Positions 1 to 8,380 of a stretch of DNA of 14,901 bases are shown in pieces. This DNA comes from DASXTB01 sp036505615 (GTDB lineage: Bacteria > Acidobacteriota > UBA6911 > JACQSX01). Made by a program: the position numbers and the translations under genes. The DNA lies in contig DASXTB010000267.1 in NCBI GenBank assembly GCA_036505615.1, forward strand, positions 1-14,901, written 5' to 3'. The stretch's first letter is position 1; the number at the start of each line of letters is the position of its first letter. The notes under the pieces were generated by a model. The model did not search any database and was not told the origin of the DNA. It saw nothing but the letters and a program-made list of their open reading frames with translations.

Positions 1-26
1 TCCATTAAATACCATATCCCCGATTC

Positions 27-89
27 GTGACGCAAGGGACAAGTTCAATGCGTAACATAGTCAATTGGATTGTACGGTAGCTGCGTCAC
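27..89. repeat. Short inverted repeat upstream of the transposase
   Basis: GTGACGCA at 27-34 is the reverse complement of TGCGTCAC at 82-89, with 47 bases between. It could be part of the left end of the insertion element, but no matching copy is visible beyond the transposase stop, and an 8-bp match can occur by chance. Confidence 0.2.
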
Positions 90-141
90 TGGTGGACCTG
101 GCTCTGGATGCAATTTATTTAGACGTTTTATGTAATTCCGA

Positions 142-170
142 TTGACAATGCTTAAGCGCTTTAGGATAAT
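142..170 (+). promoter_or_regulatory. Sigma70-type promoter of the transposase gene
   Basis: TTGACA at 142-147 and GATAAT at 165-170 are separated by exactly 17 bases, which is close to the sigma70 consensus. The expected start of transcription falls at about 176-178, on the ATG at 177, so the mRNA may be leaderless. AGGA at 163-166 lies 10 bases before the ATG and could act as a weak ribosome binding site only if transcription starts further upstream. Confidence 0.6.
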
Positions 171-176
171 GCCACC

Positions 177-1028
177 ATGAACCGGCTAACTAGTGAACAA
201 CGCGCACAGGTAATCAATTGCCTCATTGAAGGCTGCTCGATTCGCTCAACAGTACGTATGACCGGCATAGCAAAGAAAACGGTAATGCGGCTACTTGTAG
301 AGGCGGGGAAAGTGGCTGCAGCATATCAGGACAAGGCGTTTCGTGGTCTTACATGTAAACGCCTGCAGGTCGATGAACTGTGGGCTTTCTGCTATTGCAA
401 GCAGAAAAACGTAACGGCCGAAATTGTGGCCCGCAATCCTAACGCTGGTGATGTGTGGCTTTGGGTGGCGATTGACGCTGAAACAAAACTGGTTCCATGC
501 TGGCTGTTATCAAGTCGGGATGCTGGAGCCGCTGCCGACTTTATGGAGGATCTAGCTGGACGTCTTGCGAAGCGCGTTCAACTCACGACAGACGGCCACA
601 AGCCATACCTGGAGGCCATAGAAAGCGCATTCGGATCAAATATCGATTACGCAATGCTCATCAAGTTGTATGGGTCTGATCCTGAGTCTGACACGCGGTA
701 CAGCCCCGCCAAATGTATCGGTTGCAAAGGGAAGAGGGTGACAGGAAACCCGGACCCGGATCATGTATCGACAAGCATTGCAGAACGACAGAATCTATCG
801 GTTAGGATGACCAATCGGCGTTACACGCGACTGACAAACGCTTTCAGCCGAAAACTCCAGAATCACGCGGCGGCCGTTGCGCTAAACTACTTCGCGTATA
901 ATTTCATCAAGATTCACCGGACGTTGCGAACAACGCCAGCAATGGCGGCTGGCGTCACGGATCGGCTTTGGGAAGTTTCGGATCTGGTTGCGTTGCTTGA
1001 AGCGAAGGAGGCGGAAAGAGCAGCATAA
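177..1028 (+). CDS. IS1-type DDE transposase (single ORF)
   Basis: This 283-residue protein is a DDE transposase that would cut and join DNA ends of its own insertion sequence. The N-terminal 60 residues resemble the helix-turn-helix region of IS1-type proteins. Three catalytic-core motifs follow in the IS1 order: VDELWAF (D66), TTDGHKPY (D139) and IAERQNLSVR (E203), ending with a LNYFAYNFIKIHRTLR segment. IS1 of enteric bacteria needs a frameshift to fuse two ORFs; here the protein is one unbroken frame of a normal length for single-ORF relatives. The gene is lower in GC than its neighbours, as expected of a mobile gene. I could not find convincing terminal inverted repeats, so the ends of the element are undefined. 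It converges on the TPR genes. Confidence 0.85.
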   Translation: MNRLTSEQRAQVINCLIEGCSIRSTVRMTGIAKKTVMRLLVEAGKVAAAYQDKAFRGLTCKRLQVDELWAFCYCKQKNVTAEIVARNPNAGDVWLWVAIDAETKLVPCWLLSSRDAGAAADFMEDLAGRLAKRVQLTTDGHKPYLEAIESAFGSNIDYAMLIKLYGSDPESDTRYSPAKCIGCKGKRVTGNPDPDHVSTSIAERQNLSVRMTNRRYTRLTNAFSRKLQNHAAAVALNYFAYNFIKIHRTLRTTPAMAAGVTDRLWEVSDLVALLEAKEAERAA

Positions 1029-1068
1029 AAAAGCAAAGTAGCCCACTACCCGTCTCCCGCACAATCTT

Positions 1069-1240
1069 TCATCGTGCAGAAGCGCCGCTTCGCGGCGCCA
1101 GCTGTCCCGGAGGGACAGCCCCGGCGAGGCAAGCCTCGCCGCCAGAGGTAGGCGGCAGCCGCTGTAGAACTCGCCCACAGCGCTCAGAAAATGTAGAAAC
1201 TCCAGTGCGCGGCGAAGCCGCACCCAGCCTGCGGCGGGCT
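1069..1240. repeat. Array of GC-rich hairpins between convergent genes
   Basis: The 362 bases between the transposase stop and the TPR stop hold no credible gene. They carry successive perfect hairpins: stem GCGCCGC with loop TTC at 1082-1098, stem GCTGTCCC with loop GGA at 1101-1119, and stem CGGCGAGGC with loop AA at 1122-1141. Weaker ones follow at 1209-1221 and 1226-1240. The array begins with TCATCGTGCAG, which also precedes the hairpin at 7772-7793. I read it as a dispersed palindromic repeat that may also stop convergent transcription; no T-run follows the stems. Confidence 0.6.
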
Positions 1241-1365
1241 CAGACCTAGCACTCTCCGCTCCCAAAATCTAGACAGCTAGCGCGCCTTGCGCAAAAGGTC
1301 AGAGCATTCCGCAGTCCACTTTAGGCCCAATTCCCCTAAATTCTGAAAACCATTGTAAGGTATGC

Positions 1366-1380
1366 GGGATGACGCATCCC
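1366..1380. repeat. Small hairpin just downstream of the TPR stop
   Basis: GGGATG, loop ACG, CATCCC forms a 6-bp stem about 10 bases past the stop of the 564-residue TPR gene. It has no adjacent U-tract on the minus strand, so calling it a terminator would be a guess. Confidence 0.25.
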
Positions 1381-1390
1381 TGCCCACTGC

Positions 1391-3085
1391 TCATTTTCCT
1401 ACCGGAATCGGCATTCCGAGCCTCATGTCCTTGATCTGCTGCAGGCGCGCTTGATCGCTGCGCTGCTGGTTGTCGAGTTGTTCCAGCCGTTTGAACTCGG
1501 CCAGCTCCTGCTGAGCAAGCTCCGGCTTGCCAGTGCGTGAATAAAGCAGGAAGAGTTGATAATGGGCCTGGGTAAGATCCGGCTGGAGCCGAATTACTCG
1601 GCGCATTGTTTCAGCGGCGGCATCGTATTGCTTCTCTTTGATCAGCAGGCGGCCGTAATCGAAGTTCGCGCCCGAGTCGTCCGGATCTTGCCGCAGAACC
1701 GCCTTCAGATAACGCTCGGCCTCTTCCAGACGCCCCTGCTCCAGATTGACGTAACCAAGGCTGGCAAGAGCATCGACGTGGTCAGGAGCAACTTCCAGTT
1801 GCTTGAGAAGTTCTTCACGCGCAGCGTCGAAATTTCCGATCGCGCGATAGCCATATCCAAGCAGGTAATGAATGCTGAGCGCGCCTGGCTCGAGAGACGC
1901 CGCACGGCGGAAGGCTTCCAACGCGGCGTCGAAGCTTCGTTTCTTGAAATTGGCATTTCCCACAGAAAGCCAATAATTCACGTTATTCGGCTCCAGGTCG
2001 GCTGCCTTCCTGTACTCGATGGAGGCGCCCTCCCAGAAGTTGGAGCGAAAATATTCTCTGCCCAGAAAGTAATGCAGCTCGGCGCGCTGTGGGGCGCATT
2101 CTACCGCATGCGTGAATTCTTCTATCGCGTTGTCGGAGTCTCCCTTCTCTGAGGCGATCAAGCCCAGGCGAAAGTGAACTTCCGCCGGGCGGGGATTGAT
2201 GTCGGCCGCCTCGGCCAGGGCCTGACTGGCCGGCTCGTTTCGCTCCAGATTGAAAAGCGCGATTCCCAGGTTGTAAAGCACTTCATAGGTGTGAGGTTGC
2301 AGTTTGTTTACCTGTGAGAAAACGGCGGCCGCTTGTTCATAATCGCCCACTCGCGCGAAACTCAGGCCAACGCTGAAAAGCAAGCGTGGATCAGTCCCCT
2401 TCTGACCGGCCAGTTCCTTTGTCGCCTCGATTGCTTCTTTACGCAGGCCTGCGTGAACAGCGGCATCAATGTAAGCGACTAGGATGGTTGGATCCCGTCC
2501 CGATAGGGGCAGCAGCTTCTCGAACAGTGCTGCCGCTTCGCGAAAGCGGCCCGCTGCTGATTCCAAAGTGGCCAGATTAAAGTGTGCTTGGACATGTTGC
2601 GGGTCGATCTGTAACACACGTTCGAACTCTGCGCGCGCTTCCACGCTTTTTCTTTGGCGAAGGTAGAGGTTGCCAAGGTTGTTGTGTGCTCCGCTAGACT
2701 CAGGATCAATTCGCAGCGCTGCCTGGTACTGCTGCTCAGCTTCTGCGGTCCTTCCAGCCTGATCCAGCGCCACTCCCAGCATGTTGTGCGCACTGGCGGA
2801 ATTGGAATTGTGAGCCAGAATTGCGCGCAGCAATCTTTCAGCTTCGGCGAGGCGGCCGGATTTGAGCGCTGCGGCAGCAGAAGCCAGGTCCTCGGGCTTG
2901 GTTTGGGTCTGAGCCAGTGTTACTGCTGCCACACTCAATATCCACACAAGGAAGCCACTCAATATCCAGACGGGGAGACGGAGAGACACGGTGACGCAGG
3001 GAGCGTTAGATTGCCGCGTCAGCACATCGCCCCATCCGCGCATCCGTTGTAGAAACGACAAAGCAATTCCCACACGTCTCCTCAT
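1391..3085 (-). CDS. Exported TPR-repeat protein, 564 residues
   Basis: The protein is almost entirely tetratricopeptide repeats: about 14 units of 34 residues from roughly residue 65 to 530, each with the usual G/Y/A spacing (for example HNMLGVALDQAGRTAEAEQQ). Such repeats form a superhelical scaffold for protein-protein contacts; no catalytic domain is visible. A hydrophobic segment WILSGFLVWILSVAAVTLA near residues 41-59 looks like a signal peptide, so it is probably periplasmic or outer-membrane attached. The 40 residues before it are odd for a signal peptide, and the true start may be internal. The ATG at 3085 overlaps the stop of the upstream TPR frame in an ATGA arrangement, which points to translational coupling. 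The partner is unknown. Confidence 0.85.
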   Translation of the reverse strand: MRRRVGIALSFLQRMRGWGDVLTRQSNAPCVTVSLRLPVWILSGFLVWILSVAAVTLAQTQTKPEDLASAAAALKSGRLAEAERLLRAILAHNSNSASAHNMLGVALDQAGRTAEAEQQYQAALRIDPESSGAHNNLGNLYLRQRKSVEARAEFERVLQIDPQHVQAHFNLATLESAAGRFREAAALFEKLLPLSGRDPTILVAYIDAAVHAGLRKEAIEATKELAGQKGTDPRLLFSVGLSFARVGDYEQAAAVFSQVNKLQPHTYEVLYNLGIALFNLERNEPASQALAEAADINPRPAEVHFRLGLIASEKGDSDNAIEEFTHAVECAPQRAELHYFLGREYFRSNFWEGASIEYRKAADLEPNNVNYWLSVGNANFKKRSFDAALEAFRRAASLEPGALSIHYLLGYGYRAIGNFDAAREELLKQLEVAPDHVDALASLGYVNLEQGRLEEAERYLKAVLRQDPDDSGANFDYGRLLIKEKQYDAAAETMRRVIRLQPDLTQAHYQLFLLYSRTGKPELAQQELAEFKRLEQLDNQQRSDQARLQQIKDMRLGMPIPVGK

Positions 3086-3825
3086 TTATTCTTTTTAATT
3101 TCCATCGTCTTTCCGCGCGTGCGGAACTCGGCGTTAAGCCTTTCCACTGTCTCGAACTCCCGCTGCGCCTCAGCCTCCTTACCGATGCGCTTGAGGGCCT
3201 GTCCCAGTTGATAATGAGGATCCGGCAGCTGCGGCTGAAGCAGCGCAGCCTTCTGCAGGAGGGGTACCGCCTCCTCCAGCCGGCTCAGATGGGCCAACGA
3301 CACTCCCAGCGCGTAATTGGGCTCGTATCCTTCCGGGTCGAGCTTCACAGCAAGCCGAAGGGACTGCTCGGCTTCGTCGTATCTCCCCATCTTTGCAAGG
3401 AGCGCTCCCAGGCCGACGTGACCCTTGACGTTCCCGGGCGCGATCCGAACAAGCTCCCGATATCTGAATAAGGCTGCATCGTTACTCCCTATTTCCTCCA
3501 GCGCTGTCGCCAGGAAAAAAATCGGATCGATCTGATTGGGCCGCAAGTCGACGGCTTTTCTTAATGCCTCGGCGGCGCCCGCCTTATCGCCCAGCGCATA
3601 GCGAGCCCGGCCCAGGTAGAATTGTGCGTCGAGGTTCTTCGGATCGAGATCCACACCGCGTTCCAACTGTGAAACCGCTTCAACGTTCTCCTGTAGCTCC
3701 AGCAGGATTATTCCCAGAAGAACGTGGGCCGGCGCGGCTGCTGCGTCCAGTTGCAGTGTCCGCCGTATCTCTATTTCGGCTGCGGAGATCTGTTTGCAGT
3801 TGAAAAGGGAGAGCGCGTAGAAATT
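3082..3825 (-). pseudogene. TPR protein, downstream half after a frameshift
   Basis: This frame encodes about 247 residues of tetratricopeptide repeats (for example AQFYLGRARYALGDKAGAAE) ending in EIKKNK. It has no signal peptide and no good start codon; the earliest convenient start is a TTG at 3666, inside a TPR unit. Reading upstream, the repeat pattern continues without a stop (NFYALSLFNCKQIS...) to 3825, where it meets the end of the 3824-4621 frame. The two frames therefore look like one gene of about 512 codons split by a 1-nt shift. The last codons overlap the start of the 564-residue TPR gene by four bases. Confidence 0.75.
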
Positions 3826-4621
3826 AGGAAGGGTCTACTGCTTGCGGCTGCTGCTTAGCCAACTGCGCGAACCACTCTGCTGCTTCAGTCCATCGAGCTG
3901 ATTTGATCAACGCCATTCCTAATTCCAGGCCTGCCCCGGGAAGTGTCGGATCGCCGCGCAGCGCCGCCCGGTAAGACTCGATCGCGTTCTTCCAATCTTC
4001 TCGATCTGCAGCCAGTAGCGCGGATGCATAGAGAACGCGCGGCTCAGCGGGCATCTCGGCCTCGAGGAATCGAAGCTGCGCCCGGGCGCGCGTCGCATCT
4101 CCCAAGGCGCGGTAAGCCGCAATCAAGTCAAAGCGGACCTCGTAAGCTTCCGGGTTGACCTCGACAGCGCGCTGCAAATGTGCCGCGGCTTCACTCGGGT
4201 CGCGACCGCCAATCAGCAGCAGGCGACCCAGGTAGTAATGCGCGGGAAAATGCTTTTCATCCAGCCTGAGAGCTTCCCGAAACGATTCGGCTGCCTCGGC
4301 GGTCCGTGCGCTGCGCCACAGAGCATAGCCTAGGCTGACACGCAAATCAGCCGACCTGGCATCGAGCAACGCGCCACGCTGGAGGTCGTCGATGGCTTCT
4401 TTAAATTTGCCCAGGTGAATTCTTGCTACACCACGATCGTTCAGCGCAGCCGGGTCGTTGGGATTGGCTTGAAGCGCGGCGGTGCGCTCGCGCTCGATCC
4501 GTGCGTCACGCAGGCGTGGGTTGAAACGCTCGACATGGGAAAGTTCTTCGTGCTTTAGAGTCTGTGCCTTGAGGGCCAAAAAGGAGAGCAGCGCAGTTAA
4601 AAGCCAAACTAAGAATCGCAT
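3824..4621 (-). pseudogene. TPR protein, upstream half with signal peptide
   Basis: These 265 residues start at ATG 4621 with a clean signal peptide (MRFLVWLLTALLSFLALKAQ), followed by about six tetratricopeptide units, so the original product was exported. The frame stops at TAA 3824-3826, just after QAVDPS and in the middle of the repeat array. The next frame picks up immediately with further TPR sequence, so removing a single base near 3824-3830 restores one long protein. It is either a real mutation, which would leave a shortened but possibly stable secreted TPR protein, or a sequencing error. The gene belongs with the 564-residue TPR gene downstream, and I infer that both act together. 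Confidence 0.75.
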
Positions 4622-4626
4622 AAAGC

Positions 4627-4887
4627 TGTAGGGGCTGACGAATTAGCCGCAAACGGACGCAAATCAAGGCGAATAGGTAGACGACGCTGGGACACGGATT
4701 CAACACTGGACACACGGAACTGACCCAAGTCTCAGGCGGAAGCGTTGATTCTTAACTGGTAGCTCTCCGGTCTGCCACCTGGGACCTGGGCCGACTCCGT
4801 GTGTTCCGTGTTATCTGTGTCCCAACCTCATCTATCTATTCGCGTTGATTTGCGTCCATTCGCGGCTGATTTGTCGGCGCTCCTACA
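4627..4887. repeat. 261-bp inverted-repeat (MITE-like) element
   Basis: The whole gap between the receptor stop and the TPR start is one large imperfect palindrome. Bases 4627-4720 align almost end to end with the reverse complement of 4794-4887, about 93 bases per arm at roughly 80 percent identity by eye. Shared blocks include GGACGCAAATCAA, GCGAATAG and TGGGACAC, and the outer ends both read TGTAGG. The 73-base centre is not paired. I see no gene inside. Similar gcgttgatttgcgtcc-type repeats are, from memory, dispersed in several soil bacteria. Transcribed, it would fold into a long stem between the two genes. Confidence 0.75.
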
Positions 4888-6729
4888 TTAGAACACAAAT
4901 TTCAGCCGGTACTGTATCGTTCTCGGCGGCAAGGCGTAGAAAAACTTTCCGAACCCGTTATTGGGATTGTTCAGATCAATTCCTGAATTTGGCGTCAGGA
5001 CATGAACCTGATTGAAGAGATTGAAAAATTCCATGCCGAAGTGCATTTCCGCTGCTTCTGTCAGTTTGGTTTTCTTGAGCACGGAAAAGTCCGTCCGGAA
5101 ATAACCAGGGCCGGTAAAAGTATTCCGCCCCACATTTCCGACTGCGAGATTTTTGCCGGCCAGGTTGGTCACTGTCCGCTTGGCGGGGCCGAAAGCCTTC
5201 GGGTTCAGGAACAAGCCTGCAGGAACGCCCTGGAAGGGATCGCCGATCTGATCGGGACGCGTGTCCAGATCCGTCGTGGCATCGTGGTAGCTGACCGTAA
5301 ATGGAAAACCGGTGCGTGCCGTGAAAATGAAATTTGTCTGCCACCCGCCCAATATTTTATCCACCGGACCGCTCAGTTCGAAAGCCCTTCCTTTTCCGAA
5401 GGGGAGATCATACAGCAGCCTGGCCGCCATCAAGTGACGCACATCCAGCGATGAGTTACCACGTTCGCACCGGAAGCAGAAAGGATCGATGGGCCCACCC
5501 GATGAGCCTCGGAAGTCACCCAAACCTCCGAATTCGCCGGTGGATTCGTCGATATTATGACTCCACGTGTAGGCCACAGATCCAATAAGCCCGTGAGACT
5601 CTCGTTTCTGAACTTGAATCTGCATGGAATCATAATGGGAAGAAGCGCGATTCTCGTAGATCTTGTCGGTATCGAATACCTTGCCTTCGAAATTACGCGC
5701 CAGACCCAGCCCCTGGCCCTGGTTTCCCAGATTCCTGGTTGCCAGCAAATGTTTGCCTCGCGTGGCGACATAGCCGATATCAAAAGAGTAATCCCTGGCG
5801 AAGCCCCATTGATAGGTCAGATTCCATTGCTGGATGCCCGGCGTGGTGGTGTGAGTTTCCACGCTGTAAACGGCAAAATCGGTGGTCACGCGGGCTGGAT
5901 CCCCGATGGGAGCTACCGGCGGGCCGGTGGTAAAACTGAAGGTGCTCGGGGCGCCGCCAAAGTTGTTGTAGAACACCTGGTTGGTGAACGGCACGTTGCG
6001 CAGCAACGGGGGATATTCGTTGCCTTCCACCGTGTACAGCAGGGCATAACCGCCCCGGATCACCATGTCCTTGTTGATAGCGTAGGCAAAACCGGCGCGG
6101 GGACCCCAGTTGTTCTTATCCGTGCTCACCAGCGAATCTCCTTTGCCGCCGGCCACAATGACACGACCCACTTTGGGGTCGAAATTTCCAAACCGGCCGT
6201 CTTTTTCTGTGGGTGGCGTGAACAGGTCGTACCTCAGGCCTAAATTGAGCATCAGCTTGGGCGATACCTTCCAATCGTCCTGCACAAAAAACCCGTACTC
6301 CTGCTGGCGTGGATGAAAAAGGCCGCCCGGCACCGTTCCGGATTGGGCCTGCGGAGCAAAAGTTCCCAGCAACATATCGGCCTGCGCATTGCCGGTGTTG
6401 TTGTCTCCGTAATTGAGAGCGCCCTTCAGGAATCCGGAGCGTCCGCCATCGATGGTTTCCAGGAAGCGGGGGCGAATTTCCGTCCCGGCCTTCAGAGTGT
6501 GACTTGCTTTGACGACGGTCACGCTGTCGGCGAAGTAAAGGTTTGTGGACCGGACAATGAATGGTCCACCGTCTCCGGCAAATTCCGTAAAACCATTGCC
6601 AAAGCCGCCCGTCAGAAAGCTCCCCGTGGTTTCGAAGGTCCCTTTGTTTGTGTTGGGGATACCGAGGTCCTTGGAAATTGTGGGCTGATTCCCTGCACAC
6701 CCCCGACTCCCGCGTTGATAATCGAAATT
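4888..6729 (-). pseudogene. TonB-dependent receptor, C-terminal barrel fragment
   Basis: This frame gives about 613 residues of the outer-membrane beta-barrel of an Oar-like TonB-dependent receptor, a family that moves large substrates such as oligosaccharides across the outer membrane. Barrel features include FFVQDDWKVSPKLMLNLGLRYD, a frequent signature of these receptors, plus NWGPRAGFAY, and a C-terminus ending in RLKFVF with the terminal phenylalanine expected for outer-membrane insertion. There is no proper start: the frame opens at 6729, and the first usable codon (GTG 6522) lies within the barrel. It is the continuation of the 6612-7733 frame after a 1-nt shift in the run of five C at 6700-6704. 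Adding one base there joins AGVGG to CAGNQPTIS without a break. Confidence 0.85.
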
Positions 6730-7733
6730 TCAATCTTGGTCATGCCAAAGCGAAAGTCATTCACAAATGCTGGAGTGAAAGTGTGGACATCGCTCACTAC
6801 TACCTGGCGGGTGTTGCCCAGCTCGTTTCCGGCGCCGAATCCTGAAGGCAATTTTTGGAAGTACGAAGCCCGGTCCCGCTCCTGATTGGCGAAACTGAAT
6901 CGGCCCATCAACTGGTTGTTCTCGGCAATCTTGTGGTCGACCTTGATGTCGTAGTTGTTGATCAATTCATGGTTGCGCCGGGTGCTGAAATAGTTGGCTA
7001 GACTGGGGTCGTCCTTGCCATCGCCCGGATTTAATATCGGGCGATTGGGCAGTGGATACGCATTCAGGAAGTTAAATGCAGGCTTGCTGAAATCGGGACG
7101 CGACTGGAGATTGGGAATGATGTTGCCCGGGAAGGCCTTGCCCGTCAACGGGTCGGTCACCGGATTGGTGAATTCCGAAAAATCCCCGTTGCGTGACTTG
7201 GCCGTAGGGACTGTGGTGGAGAACGGATGGCTGGTGTTGTTGCGTTGGCCCAGGTAGTCAAAGAAAAAGAAAGTGTGGTCCTTCCAGATTGGGCCTCCGA
7301 TTGTGCCGCCAAACTCATGAAATTGCTGAACCGGTTTGGTATCGGCGGGCGGCAAGTTCTGGCGCTTCAGGAAAGTGTTGGCGGCGTTCAGGGCCGTGTT
7401 CTGACCGTAGTAGTAACCTGACCCGTGAAAATCGTTGGTCCCTGACTTAAAGGTGGTGTTAATGACCGCGCCTCCGGCACGTCCCACTTCGGCACGGGGA
7501 ACATTGGTTTCCACCTTGAATTCCTGAATGGCGTCGGGATTCGGAAAGACGCCGATGGTGTTGAACTGCGGCTCGTTATTATCCACGCCGTCCAGGGTGA
7601 AGTTGTTATTGGTGGGGCGTAAGCCATTGGCGGAGATAGAAGCTCCACCGGTACGGGAAAACCTGGCCGCTTCCGTCGATCCGTTAGGATCGCTGTTGGG
7701 GGCGCCACCGGCGCGCGGATCTCCGTACGTACG
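6612..7733 (-). pseudogene. TonB-dependent receptor, plug remnant and first strands
   Basis: About 373 residues continue from an upstream in-frame stop (7734-7736) to 6612. They begin inside the plug domain with NGLRPTNNNFTLDGVDNNE, followed by NPDAIQEFKVETN and GGAVINTTFKSGTNDFHG, all typical of Oar-like receptors. Everything that should precede this is absent: signal peptide, carboxypeptidase-regulatory-like beta-sandwich, TonB box and the start of the plug, probably 150-200 residues. After FRFGMTKIEISIINAGVGG the frame drifts into non-receptor sequence and stops, which marks the shift at 6700-6704. The 5' loss sits next to a palindromic repeat, so a rearrangement is likely. The product could not reach the outer membrane. 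Confidence 0.85.
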
Positions 7734-7765
7734 TCAATATAATTATGGAAAGATGTACAGAAATG

Positions 7766-7800
7766 TCATCGTGCAGGAGACGCCCCACGGGGCGTCTCTC
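7766..7800. repeat. Hairpin repeat at the receptor truncation point
   Basis: GAGACGCCCC, AC, GGGGCGTCTC at 7778-7799 is a perfect 10-bp stem. It follows TCATCGTGCAGG, nearly the same lead-in as the hairpin array at 1069. I take the two loci as members of one dispersed repeat family with different stem sequences. Confidence 0.55.
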
Positions 7801-7900
7801 CAGTAGTGCCGCTTCGCTGACCGAGCTCCTACGGAACCAGAAGACTGGCGTGACAAAAGACATCCCCTTTTGGGCAACACCGATGAGGCATAATCGAGGA

Positions 7901-7938
7901 AATCCGCAATCCACAATCCGCAATCCGCAATCCGCAAT
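7901..7938. repeat. 7-bp tandem repeat, five units
   Basis: The unit AATCCGC is repeated five times, one copy having A for G (AATCCAC), ending in a partial AAT. It starts just past the stop (7943) of the small membrane protein on the minus strand. No coding role is visible. Confidence 0.8.
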
Positions 7939-7942
7939 AGGC

Positions 7943-8212
7943 TCACTTCTCCTTGCCGGTCCGGTGTTCCATTTCTTCGATCTTGCGCCCTTCACGGCTT
8001 TTCTCCGCAGGACGCATCGCCGCTGTGCCATGCCATCCCAGAGCCACCATGATTAGTCCCACCGCCGCCATCAAGGCGCCCCATAACAGATTGATGTTGA
8101 TTCCCAGCGAGCGCTGGTAGATCCCTTTATCTCCGACCAAGCCAAAGCCAAAAAGCAATATGCCGATAATGGCGAACAGCAATCCGATTGGCAAACGAAT
8201 GTCTAGTCCCAT
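7943..8212 (-). CDS. Small two-helix membrane protein, unknown function
   Basis: The 89-residue product has two hydrophobic stretches: about residues 8-26 (IGLLFAIIGILLFGFGLV) and 40-60 (INLLWGALMAAVGLIMVALGW), with a charged C-terminal tail rich in K, R and E. It is therefore an inner-membrane hairpin with a cytoplasmic tail, by the positive-inside rule. A GAGGAAG sequence sits about 7 bases before the ATG at 8212, a good ribosome binding site. It lies 168 bases downstream of the sodium:solute symporter on the same strand, so an accessory role to that transporter is possible but is only inference. I do not recognise a named family. Confidence 0.7.
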   Translation of the reverse strand: MGLDIRLPIGLLFAIIGILLFGFGLVGDKGIYQRSLGININLLWGALMAAVGLIMVALGWHGTAAMRPAEKSREGRKIEEMEHRTGKEK

Positions 8213-8234
8213 TCGAGCTTCCTCTTCTAACCTG

Positions 8235-8371
8235 AAACTTTCACCGCTAAAGCGCGAAGGACACGAAGCGAAACCCGTCCGTGTTCGGAATTTATCGGTT
8301 TATCTGCCAACTTACATCGGGAAATTCTCTTGAAAACTTTCGCGTCCTTCGCGCCTTAGCGGTGAAAGTTT
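8235..8371. repeat. Inverted repeat with 33-bp arms downstream of the symporter
   Basis: Bases 8235-8267 match the reverse complement of 8339-8371 at 31 of 33 positions (AAACTTTCACCGCTAA, then GCGCGAAGGAC), with 71 bases between. The element starts 9 bases past the symporter stop and ends 22 bases before the next start. Its transcript would form a long stem that could protect or end the symporter mRNA. It is unrelated in sequence to the other palindromes here. Confidence 0.75.
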
Positions 8372-8380
8372 TTACTTTTC

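Noticed and set aside
171..180. GCCACCATGA around the transposase start
   Set aside because: It matches the eukaryotic start-codon consensus, but the surrounding genes are bacterial and the match is coincidence.
1..1100. Terminal inverted repeats of the IS1-type element
   Set aside because: I compared the two flanks of the transposase by eye and found no matching pair longer than chance, so no element boundaries are given.
882..1265. 127-codon minus-strand ORF
   Set aside because: It is a translation of the GC-rich hairpin array and of the antisense transposase end; typical of repeat-derived false genes.
5557..6243. 228-codon plus-strand ORF
   Set aside because: Antisense to the clearly recognisable receptor barrel, with no motif of its own.
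7901..7938. CRISPR array
   Set aside because: Units are 7 bp with no spacers; no other regularly spaced repeats or cas genes are present.
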